12,493 nt of DNA, taken from Capsaspora owczarzaki ATCC 30864. Taxonomy: Eukaryota; Opisthokonta; Filasterea. Shown here one piece after another: positions 1 through 9,033 of the stretch. The position numbers were made by a program, and so were the translations under genes. The stretch is from the NCBI RefSeq assembly GCF_000151315.2, contig NW_011887314.1, positions 1 through 12,493 on the forward strand, written 5' to 3'. Position 1 is the first letter of the stretch. Every line of letters starts with the position of its first letter. The notes below the pieces were generated by a model. It saw only the letters and a list, made by a program, of their open reading frames with translations, was not told where the DNA came from and ran no database searches.

Positions 1-195
1 CATTCTTGGCGGTACGCAATCACACGCTATGACAGCGCGCGAGCATGGCTAGTTTGGTTTGATTTTGTGTCTCATTCTTTTCTTCATTTCCTCCCCCCCT
101 CCAAGACAGATCCCTTCCTCCGCGCCTACTTCTCAGTGTACGACAAGTCTACCACTCCTCCTCGTGTCGGTCTGGCTCCTTCTCGCCACCCTTAA
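1..195 (+). CDS. Pepsin-family (A1) aspartic peptidase, C-terminal end only (partial)
   Basis: This is the last piece of a gene that begins left of the window. Exon pieces are 1-11 and 110-195, with a GT...AG intron at 12-109 that splits a GAT codon in phase 1 and has a strong pyrimidine tract before the acceptor. Joined, the peptide begins ILGDPFLRAYFSVYDKS, continues to RVGLAPS and stops at 193-195. The pattern ILGD-x-FLR-x-Y-x-V-x-D...RVG-[LF]-A is the conserved C-terminal end of cathepsin D/pepsin-like aspartic peptidases. The two catalytic Asp motifs would lie upstream, outside the window. Such enzymes normally act in lysosomes, vacuoles or outside the cell. The reading rests on about 32 residues, so family membership is well supported but subfamily and substrate cannot be told. 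Confidence 0.82.
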   Translation, partial: HSWRYAITRYDSARAWLVWFDFVSHSFLHFLPPSKTDPFLRAYFSVYDKSTTPPRVGLAPSRHP

Positions 196-311
196 ACCGA
201 AAGGCGCACGTCGCTGTCCTAGCGCCGCCCGGTCGATGCCGCATTGATTTTGACACAGGTTGGGTTGTTTTGGCGACTTGGTTGTCGTCGATGTCGCAAG
301 ATGTGCATGGA

Positions 312-317
312 AATAAA
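312..317 (+). promoter_or_regulatory. Candidate poly(A) signal AATAAA
   Basis: A canonical AATAAA lies about 115 bases past the stop codon of the aspartic peptidase. That is a reasonable distance for its 3' end. It is the only such hexamer I see in this spacer. Confidence 0.5.
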
Positions 318-806
318 AGCCCGGAACAACACGCCTCCACTGATGCACCACAATAGTGTGTGTTGATTGCGCTTGTTTTGAATGCCACTTGGCCAGCTGT
401 GTTTGTACCAAAAACCTGAACCGCAGAGGACACGGCTACAAAATCAATCATGCGAACAAGATGGTGAACGAGCTCGTCGAGATTGATGGACAAAGTTTCG
501 ACCTGGAGTCGACTGTCGAGGGTATCGGGCGAGGTTCACCCGTCCACGAATCCCTCAGTGCCTATGGTTGAATCTCTGATGTATTCATATCATTGTAATG
601 AACCTGTCCAGAAGGAGTCGGAAGGAAAGTCGATCAGGGGGGTCAGAGTGAGAATTTTACTGCTCCTTTGCCTCTCTCAGGCCTCTCCCCGTCGCCTCTC
701 TGACCACAACGCACGACCATAGATTGATACATGTTTTTGTACGACATGTACCGACAAAGTTAGGCCCAAATCAGTGTTTGTTTGTTGATTTCCTGCCACC
801 TGTGAT
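318..806. other. Spacer between the peptidase gene and the ankyrin gene, with a possible short coding exon or uORF
   Basis: The spacer must hold the promoter and 5' leader of the gene starting at 807; I see no clear TATA box. One short open frame, ATG at 461 to TGA at 569-571 (36 codons, starting MVNELVEIDGQSFDLE), has codon choice like the neighbouring genes. It cannot be an in-frame upstream exon of the ankyrin gene: a TGA at 786-788 is in that frame and no AG acceptor lies between it and 807. It may be an uORF, or the first exon of something small using the GT at 523 and an AG near 606. Nothing in it is recognisable. Confidence 0.3.
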
Positions 807-3557
807 ATGGTGGAGGATCGTCGCCAATCGCTCTGGCGGCCGTACCCCGTCGCACGGCTGCCGCAGCTCACGGCACACATTGTCGAGGACCACCCCACGC
901 CCGGATGCGCGACTGTCACGCTCACGTCGTCGGACGAGGCCGCCGTGCCGTCAAGCTCGTTTGTCGCTGACTTTGCGACGCTGGCCAAGTGCGAACGCGG
1001 CCGCAAGTGCCTCGCTTCCATCCAAACAATGCTGCTCGAGAACCAGCCAGCGCACCTGCAGCTGCTGTTCCGCGTCATGGCAGACAGCCCGCACAAGACC
1101 AGCTACGCCGCCTGGGTCGCGACGGGCGAGGCCATCCTTGCAGACATGGACGCTGCATCTGCCGCATCTGCCTCTTCCTCGACCACAACCACGGCTCAAG
1201 AGACACAGGCTCAAGGGACACAGGCTCAAGGGACGCAGCCGCTCCCTCAACTCGACACGCCATCGCCGGCAGTTGTGGCCGCGAGCCTCGCCACTCCGAC
1301 GACCGAGCTGCTCGCAGCATCGCCCACATCGTGGTATCCACACAGCCGCACGCTCATTCGTGTCAAGAGACCCGGAGAGTTTCTCCTGAGCAAGAATCAT
1401 GGTAATTGGGACGACGGCATCGAACGCTCGTACGCTGACCTGGCATTGATGGCCTTGCGCGTGCTCGCCTACTACTGGCACGCCGGCCGCTTACCATTCG
1501 ATCGCTACCTCATCCAGACTGCGGATGTTCCTACTCAAATGATGCTCTTGGGGCGCGATGTCGCCCCGAAGCAGATGCTCGCTGAGATTGTCGAAGGCCT
1601 CAACCAGCTCGGTCTGCCCTTGGACGAAGGCATGATCGACGGCACAAACGAAGCGCATGATGCGTACGCTCTGCCGCATTTGCGCCTCTACCCGCGATTC
1701 GACTGGGACGAGTGGCAGACATACCAGCTGACCTGCCCCCTTCTCGTCCGGCACCTCTTCCTGGCTGTCTGGCACGGTGACATCCCCAGCCTGAGACAGA
1801 AGCTCGGCGAGCTGTCGACATTTGTTGACAGCGGCGCTCCGCTGCGCCAGGCGCTGCCGAACCTCCCCTTTCAGTCAAAGAGCGACATCCCGGCTGCGGA
1901 AGTGTTGAGCATTATCGTCCAGCGAGTGTGTTTTGATGACACGCCACTCGATGAGCGCTCAAGGAGGTGGTGGTATTATCTGCCCAGGAGCAAGACTGAC
2001 GCTGACCGCACGCTCGCCTCTGTGCTGACCGGCGAGCTACTCACGAGTTGCATTTCGCGCTGCCAAAGCCATGTCACGCTCCTGCATCTCGCGGTGCTGC
2101 GGCGCCATGCTGATGTGATCCGCATCCTGGTGACGGAGTGCGGCATGCCCGTCGAGCTCGGCCTTTGGGCCGCAGTGCGGTATGGCCTCGTCGACATGGC
2201 CCGGCTGATGGTGGAACTTGGGGCGACACCGACCCGTTTTCTTCTTGATGGGGTCGTTCGCAACCTCGACTGCGACATGCTCCGCTTCCTTGTCGCGGCT
2301 GGCGGCGTCGTCACGGCCCGGGAGCTCACCGTGTACACCCTTGAGCACGACATCCCACGCGCTGACTTCCTTCAGGCGTTGCTTGAGCTCGGCGCGCCCA
2401 TCGACGCTCAGGTGCCGGCTCGGTACTATAATCCGACTTCTGGACAAAGTACAAGACCACATCTCGTCGATCTGCTGCCTCGCCTGGCAGCCAAGAGCAC
2501 GCGCATCGTCCCGCTGCTGCTGTCATACGGGGTGCGGAGAGGAGCACGAGCTGCACTGCAACACGCTCTCCTCGCACGCGATCTGGAGGTCTTCCGACTG
2601 CTGCTGCAATCCATCCCCGTATCCGAGCTCGATATGCATCTGTGGGTCGAGTTAATTCCCCGGAGGCTGCCCGAGGCATCCAGGCCAATCTCGCCGGGTG
2701 AGACAACCCGTTTCATACTCGCGGTCGTCGAGTCCGGGCTGCCACTGCCCAGCGCCCTTCTCGCTGCCGACGGAACCGAGTTTGACTTGTTCGCCAACCG
2801 CGAATCGAACGACCTTGCTGGACTCTCGGATGCCGAGAACAGCATCTACCGAAGTGCGCAGTTTGCTGCGGGTTTCGTTGCCCGCAGCGAGGACCCTGCG
2901 GCCATTCGCATGCTCATTGACCACGGCAATGGCGCACCCTGGCTTCTGTTGCTTTGTGCGTCTGTTCGGCTTGAGCGCCCCGATCAGTTTGTCTGCCAAA
3001 ACGTTGAGCTGCTTATTTACGCCCTGTCGCGACTGGAGCACGATGCGGCTGCGCTTGTGAGCGAGTTGTGTTTGCTCGAAACAGCTTGCGAGTTACGTTC
3101 GGCCAGTTGTGTTCTCCTTTTGCGGCTACTTGGCATTCCAGTCAACTATAGCCGAGAAGAATTACTTGCTCGGTTTCGCGCTGCGGTCGCGCGCCAGCGC
3201 CGTCGTGACATGAAGTGCGGCGTGCCCGAACGTCCAGTGACGGAAATGCTGATGGAGCCTTGGGCGCAAGTCTGGATTGCCATGCGTGAGTGCTGATGAG
3301 TGAGCATGCCGCTGGTTGATATGGCTGTGGTGGAGGCTGTTTGCTTGCTGACAAACGAGGGCTGCTTTGCTGTTTTTTTTTTGGCAGTCACTCCCCCCAA
3401 GATGTCGCTGTTGAATAGTGCTCGTCGGGCGCTCTTTCGAGCGCCGCAGCCGTTGCGCCGGTTTCTGTATGATGACGCTCAGCATACGTTCGGCGATTTG
3501 TACGAGCCGATTCCGCCGTCGTCGGAACTACTCGCTGAGGCACGCGTGGATGTATGA
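807..3557 (+). CDS. Ankyrin-repeat protein, two exons, about 882 residues
   Basis: Exon 1 is 807-3285 and exon 2 is 3388-3557. The intron at 3286-3387 (102 bp) has a GTGAGT donor and a T-rich tract ending in GGCAG. Splicing keeps the frame (C|TC = Leu), removes an early TGA at 3294 and adds 56 residues ending ...LAEARVDV. The ATG at 807 is favoured because an in-frame TGA sits at 786. The middle (about residues 415-610) holds degenerate ankyrin repeats, recognisable from TLLHLAVLRRHADVIRILV, LWAAVRYGLVDMARLMVELG and similar helix pairs spaced about 30 residues; a lone repeat-like stretch is near residue 313 (LFLAVWHGDIPSL). The N-terminal 200 residues are Ser/Thr/Ala/Gln-rich and probably disordered. 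No signal peptide, membrane segment or catalytic domain is seen, so a cytosolic protein-binding role is likely. Partner and pathway are unknown. Confidence 0.85.
1194..1238 (+). repeat. Three 15-bp coding tandem repeats (AQ[E/G]TQ)
   Basis: Three consecutive 15-base units encode AQETQ, AQGTQ and AQGTQ inside the low-complexity N-terminal part of the ankyrin protein. The unit is a whole number of codons, so copy number can change without breaking the frame. Confidence 0.85.
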
Positions 3558-3710
3558 GGTGCGCCTTTTGGGTTCTTGTATTTGTATGAGCGTTTTGCTT
3601 GGAAAATCATTGTGTTAGCACATTTGTTTTCAAGAAACGACAACGCAGCAACATCTCAGCAAATGTGAAATTGAAAAACAAAATTAAAAAACGCACCATA
3701 CAAATACATG

Positions 3711-3841
<131 letters not shown>

Positions 3842-3846
3842 TACTG

Positions 3847-6800
3847 TTATGTGGTGTCCATGGGTGCAGTGCTGGCAGAGTTGGCATCATCGTTTGGCTT
3901 CCTTTGTTTGCACTCGTCATCTTCCCATTGGCAGCTTTGAACGCATTCCGTTGCGACAAACAACTTGCGCTTGTCGGATTGGGAAATCTTTTGGAGATGC
4001 TCCAGATGGTTTCTTGCGGTGGTGTCTGCGGTCGGGCCTAGATTCGTTAAACCAGCCTTGAGATGACTCGTGAATGCGGTCCAGAGCTGTGGTTCGTCTT
4101 CGGCATCGCACACCGCTTTGTCCAAACCCCTGCAGTCGCACTCGCACTTCTGCGGACCTTTTCGATCCTTGAGATCGCCAACAAAGTCCTGGTGATTGCC
4201 GTTTCTTGGTCCCTCTTTCCTTTTTCTTTTTTGCTCCTTGACCGCGGCACTCAAGATTGAGTCGCCCGCGCCTCCGTTGCCGTCGTTTTCGTCGCCGTGT
4301 GTTCTCGTTCTTTTCGGGTTGTGTGGGTCTGGATCGGTTTTCCGCTTTTGTGCCACTCTCGCAGGTTGCGATGCAGACACCTCAACATGATCCTCGCATC
4401 GGAGTGGGAAGCGACAGAAGGCGCTGAATCCTTGTCGTTGGTATTGGAGAACGTCGCCCCACTTGCATTTGCAGCCAGGGCCGATGGAAAACAAAGCCAA
4501 TTTCTCGCCGTTTTTTCGCTCGTTGACTTGACCCTTACTGTCGATAGAGCTGCCGGCACATCCAGGCTGTGAGGCCGGTGACTCTTCGTCGGCTTTGTCG
4601 GCTTTAGACCGAAGCTCCCGGTCTGACGGGGGCTTGGAGTCGAGCTGGTCTGGTAAATTCCAAAGTTGCTCACTGGCCAGTTCGAGCTCGAACAGCATGT
4701 CTCGCTCCTCTCTCCTAAAGCAGATTGATGTGTCGTCAAGAGCGTTCTCGAACACTGTCTGAAGCTCCTCCGCATCGCCCGGGTTTGTGGAACCGCAGTT
4801 GCGGAAAAGGTCGGAAGCTTGTTGAGCTTGTGGGGTAGCTTGTTGAGCTTGTGGGGTAGCTTGTGGGGGGCCCTGCAGCGTTTGCAGCAACTCGTCAACA
4901 CTGCCAACCTTGATGACGGCCGAATATTTGTCGGTGCGCTTCTTTGGTTCCAGTGATTGGTTTTCGCCCCAAAAGGCAAAGGTGCCCACGTTTGGGACGC
5001 AAACGGCCGTCCAAAACCAGCCAGGGATAGCGACCTCTTTGTTTTTCGGTAAAACATCTGGGGCTTTCGTGAGTGCCACGCCCGTCATGACAAACGCCTC
5101 GTTAGCGGGCTGTCTGGGCGATGGGGGCGCTGCCGGCTGTGGGGTAGCTGCGGCAGCCGTCTGTACTGGCCGGGCCGCGAGGTACAGCGCTGCCCGGAGC
5201 GCGCACTCTGCGCGCGACCAATAGACTCGATTGAATCGCTCGTATTGCGGCGCCACGTTGACGAGCGCGAAGGTCGCGTAGGCATTGGCAAAATCCTCGT
5301 CTACGCCCGGTTTAGCTGAGACATAGCTGTTGATCGAGTTCGGGTTGAGGTGCCCACGGTCAAATTCGCTGTTTTTAAAGTCCCGATTCTTGGCGGTTCC
5401 GACGTCCTGCTTTAGTAGTTTTTCTGAATGAATGTCGACGAGGCCAGCAGCCAGTGGCGAGCCGTCGGGCAGGAGGATCAATTCTGATTGATGAGTAGAG
5501 AAACAACGCGAAATGAATTTAGAGGGAGATGGAGAAGTCAATCAAACGAACATCGTTCCAGAGCGTACTCACCACCGGAATGAAGAAAATTGGTCGGGTC
5601 TGGACGAGCATGCCGATGGCCGTTCTCCAATGATTTAAAGCTTTGCGATTTGCCAGGTTTCTCGAGCGGAATGCGGTAGGCGGAGAAGACGGGCATCTTC
5701 ATGGCCTTGTCATAGAGGGTCAGGTAAGCCGGTTGAGCTTCGGGCAGACTCAGAGTGTGTGCTGTGCTCGTTGTGTCCTTGAACACGTACGCCGTTCGGT
5801 CTTGGTCTGCCTTCGAATCCGACTGAATTTTTTGCTGAGCGGCGGGGAGTGCAGTGCTGTTGAGAAGCGTCACACAAATCGGCACGAGTCGGGACGGGTC
5901 GAAAGTCGGAGAGACACCGGTCTGTGAGCCGCTGGCCTGTGAGCCGCTGGCTTGTGGCATGGAATAAAATGCTATCTGCTTTTCGATGTGCCTGTAGAAC
6001 CAGGCGGCTGCCGGCGGCGTCGCAGACTGCAAAAGGGCTTCCTTTGGATTTTCGGTTTCTGCTTGCATCAGCATCATCTGCTCGCTGAAGTGCTGCCTGA
6101 GCATTCCCTCCTGGTTTCGCGATAACGGGGCAGGCGGCGCAGGTTGTGCAGGCGGCGGAAATCGAGCAGCGCAACCAGCTTTCAACATCTGATACCAAGA
6201 TTCGACGAAAGTCTTCAACTCGGTCTGGTCCCAAAAGGTCACGGAGCCACAAATATAACTTTGGTCATCCTCCTCGGTGCATGGGTTTGTCTCGACCAAC
6301 TCTAGAATATCCGGGGGACCGACTGACTGAACAATCAAGCAGAGTTCTTGCTCGGCGTCATTCTGCCCGTGGATGAAATCACGACAAACGTAGTACGCAC
6401 TGAGAAAAAGAGAATTTTTGTCGATAGTGCGCCGACTCCTCAAGCTCGTCGCGTTGCGTTTCGGGTCGATACAAACTAACGCGTCGCCGACAGAGCACAC
6501 ATCGACTGCGTCACTCCGTGCGTCCAGATTTGCGTCGCGTCGAGCGGTGCCGCCAGCCACGGACTCGACAGCCTCATTGGCCAGGTCGTTCGGGGGATCA
6601 ACCGCTCGCGAAAGTAAGCGCTGAAGCTCGTCGTCGCAGCCGTCCCAATCGCTCAAGCCGCTGATCAGCGCCTGGCAGTTTTTTGCCGGGTCGGTGCACT
6701 GCCACCTGTGCCACATGCGCTGCAGCTCGCGGCCAGAAATGTGCAGCAGTCTGCGCTTGCGCTCCGTGCTCACGAGCGAGAACAAACACATGCTCGGGTT

Positions 6801-9013
6801 GCAGCGGGTGAACTGAGGCTTCGTGTCGCTGACGACGTTCAGCCACGTATCGCGACAGTACGCGCGCATGCCGTGCACGTCTTCGACAACTCGCAGGTAC
6901 AGGCTCTTGCCGTTGCCTTCGTGCTGCTCGATCAGTGCGCGCGACAGCTGGACTACAACCACGACAGACCTGAGGCCACCGGCGCGCCACGACTTGACAG
7001 CTTTTATCGGGGCGTCAGCTGCTGGTGGCTCGTACTGATCGTGCTCCTCAGGGCGGTTGAGGAACTCGGGCGTCGGCGAGCACGATGCGACGTTCAAAAA
7101 TCCGCTCGGCTCGACGCGGCAGAACAGCCTCCCAACGACGACGTTTGTGTCTGAGCCAGCGGGCAGTGGCCGGCGACTGCGCGCGGCCAGCTTGCCTTTG
7201 ACCTTGTCGTCAGCCTCGGTGTCGTCAGCCTCGGTGTCGTCAGCCTCTTTGTCGTCAGCCTCTTTGTCGTCAGCCGTGCTCGCATCGCCGGCCATATCCA
7301 TGCTGTTGGGGTCTTCGTTAGGCGAACCAACAAGTACCTGGATGGTGACTGCCAGGCAGGACGCCTCGAGATGGGTTGTGGCCGTCCAGCGGATGAACAC
7401 GAAACGCGACCCGTCGGGTTCTGCCAGCGAGTTGGACTGACACTGCAACAAGCGCGAATTCGCCGTGCCAAACGTGGAGAGATGCGTTTGCGAGTCGGCA
7501 AGCAGCTTCAGCCCCTGACGCAGCTCGTTCGCAAGGTCGCGAGCATTCTCGTGCGGCTCGTCTTCAGCCTCACGCTTGTTGAGCTTCTTGCGTGGCTCGG
7601 CCATTTTGCGCTGCAGGCGTTCGGTGTCAAGGTCTTGCATTGCATCGGAGATGGCCGGCGCGATGGGTGGAAGTTCACCATTGCCCTCGCCAATTCGCCG
7701 ACGAAGCGACTCGTTCTCAGACGCCACGATGCTCGGCACCATTTCGGTGAAGCGACCCTCGTCCACGGCAACGACAAACGCCTCGGGGAGCGACGCACAA
7801 AGGGCGCTGCCGCTCAGCATTGTGTCGTTTGTGAAGAACAAGTCGCCGACGCAGACGAGTTTGGCCGCCCAGCCAGCACCGACGAGCGCCGTAACAGGGC
7901 CCGGACTGTGCCACACGTTGCGCCGCAGCATCGCCTCCAACGCCACCACTCCTGCCGCCGACGCACCTACATGTGCCGGCGCAAACTGCAGTTCGGTGGG
8001 AAAGCCCCGATTCTTCGCCAGCGCCCGCCACACGCCACTCCCAAGCGCCACAGGGGAGGGGCTGCGTGGTGGTACGTGTGAGCCGGCAACTTCCATAGTG
8101 AGCAAGCAATCTGCACCAGCACCGGCAATGGTTCTAGGGGCGCGGAGGCAGCGCGCACACGCATCGGCCGCGGCGGCCAGAAAAATACCGCCGGGTGCGA
8201 TCGGTGGCGCAGGGCCAGCGGTGGCAAACATGCGCTGCGCAAAGGCATGAAGGGATGGCGGCGCACCGTGCAGCAGCTCGAGCGCTGGCACGAACGGGTT
8301 GGTCGTGAGCGCCATTTGAACGATCGCGTCAATGCCCGTGCTCGTGTTGAGTGAGATGCAGAGGATGGCGCTCAGGGACGTGTCCTCCGGGTCAAACCAG
8401 AGGCGAGACGGGATCTCGGGCGCCAGCGTGCTCGTGCGCATGTCGACCGGCAGCAGCCGCGGGATGGTCGTCGTAATGACAAAGCCGTTCGTGTCCGCGG
8501 CACTGTCCTCACTGTGCTCGACCGCGAGCAGGGCCGACAGGAAGGGCTGATTTGAGGTGCGTGCGAGATTGAGGCCGATCGGGTCAAGCGGCGGCGCGTG
8601 CGGCACAAACACGTTCTCCGTCGGATCGAACGTGGTGAAACCGTACAGGTCATGCTCGTTGGTCCAAACGACGTGCTGGTGCGTCGGGAAGCGTTGGCGC
8701 GAGCGTCCATCACGTTGCGCAGCGTTGGCGCAAGCGCAGTATCGGCGCCGAGGTCGTGCGCAAACACTGCCTGCGGTGGCACGAGGCGCACCGTGTTGGT
8801 GTGGATGTTGATCGAGTCGAAAAAGTAGTACGGCTCGACGGCACTGGAGCGAAAGTAGAGCCAAAAGTCAACGTCCTCGTTTTTGTGGTTGCGGCAATGC
8901 AGGCGAGGGATGGTGGTGCTGCTGCTGGCTTCAGCAATGCTCGCCACAAACATGGCAGCGCAGATTAGCAGCAAGCCAAACAGCTGCAGCGGCAGTCGGT
9001 CGTGTCTCGGCAT
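3847..9013 (-). CDS. Secreted DNase II-like / DNA-RNA non-specific endonuclease (NUC, ENDOD1-like) fusion protein
   Basis: Start ATG at 9011-9013, followed by a clear signal peptide (MPRHDRLPLQLFGLLLICAA...SIAEA). Exon 1 runs to 5573, the intron is 5484-5572 (GTGAGT donor, CAG acceptor, G|AA codon) and exon 2 runs to the stop at 3847. Repaired length is about 1,692 residues. The N-terminal part resembles DNase II: C...NEDVDFWLYFR (near 8913), LCISLNTSTG...FVPALEL (near 8330), CVGDLFF...LCASLPEAF (7842-7853 and on). Its HxK motifs read DTN (8487-8495) and HSP (7902-7910), so activity is probably lost. About 400 unrecognised residues follow. The NUC domain has LTLYDKAMKMPVFSAYR (near 5700), DRGHLNPN (DRGH at 5350-5361), VNVAPQ (5245-5262), the metal-ligand Asn (5230-5232), Trp (5218-5220) and Glu (5206-5208): all catalytic elements intact. 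The tail is Gln-rich, then basic and Cys-rich. A frame break near 8720 is listed separately. Confidence 0.78.
4816..4867 (-). repeat. 21-bp coding tandem repeat (ATPQAQQ)
   Basis: Two full 21-base units (4816-4836, 4837-4857) and a partial third encode repeated ATPQAQQ in the linker after the NUC domain. The unit length keeps the reading frame. Confidence 0.85.
5484..5572 (-). other. Intron inside the NUC domain of the nuclease gene (89 bp)
   Basis: On the minus strand the donor is GTGAGT immediately after 5573 and the acceptor is ATCAG ending at 5484. It joins two long open frames that would otherwise end just downstream. The halves of the NUC signature (LYD...PVFSAYR before, DRGHLNPN after) fall on opposite sides, so splicing is needed to make the domain. 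Confidence 0.88.
7206..7275 (-). repeat. 15-bp coding tandem repeat (acidic [T/K]EADD)
   Basis: Four full 15-base units and a partial fifth, in two sub-variants (CGGT and CTTT endings), encode alternating ADDTE and ADDKE. This forms a strongly acidic linker in the middle of the nuclease fusion protein. Frame is kept whatever the copy number. Confidence 0.9.
8700..8790 (-). other. Apparent frame break in the DNase II-like domain
   Basis: The frame that starts at 9013 reads well to about TLRNVMDARA, then turns into Ser/Arg/Thr-rich nonsense. The neighbouring frame becomes sensible at about QRFPTHQHVVWTNEHDLYGF and stays open for 3 kb. One extra base would reconcile them. A 38-bp GT...AG segment (8712-8749 approximately) would also restore the frame, but it is shorter than every other intron here (65-124 bp), lacks a pyrimidine tract, and removes residues expected from DNase II spacing. 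A base missing from the assembly, or a true mutation, is more likely. Confidence 0.65.
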
Positions 9014-9033
9014 TCGAGGCAGATGATGATGAT

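Noticed and set aside
149-493. Minus-strand 114-codon frame over the peptidase 3' end
   Set aside because: It is antisense to the conserved aspartic peptidase tail and has no recognisable feature.
648-680. A 33-bp GTGAGA...CTCTCAG intron in the spacer before the ankyrin gene
   Set aside because: The ends look right, but it is half the size of the smallest confirmed intron here and no coding frame supports it.
951-2845. Several minus-strand frames of 90-176 codons opposite the ankyrin gene
   Set aside because: Arg/Ser-rich shadow translations with no motif; the plus-strand frame carries the ankyrin repeats.
7371-8250. Long plus-strand frames of 224-236 codons inside the nuclease gene
   Set aside because: They are antisense to well-supported coding sequence with family motifs. 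GC-rich coding DNA commonly leaves long open frames on the other strand.
8712-8749. A 38-bp GT...AG intron to repair the frame break
   Set aside because: It is much shorter than the other introns here, has no pyrimidine tract, and would delete residues expected from DNase II domain spacing.
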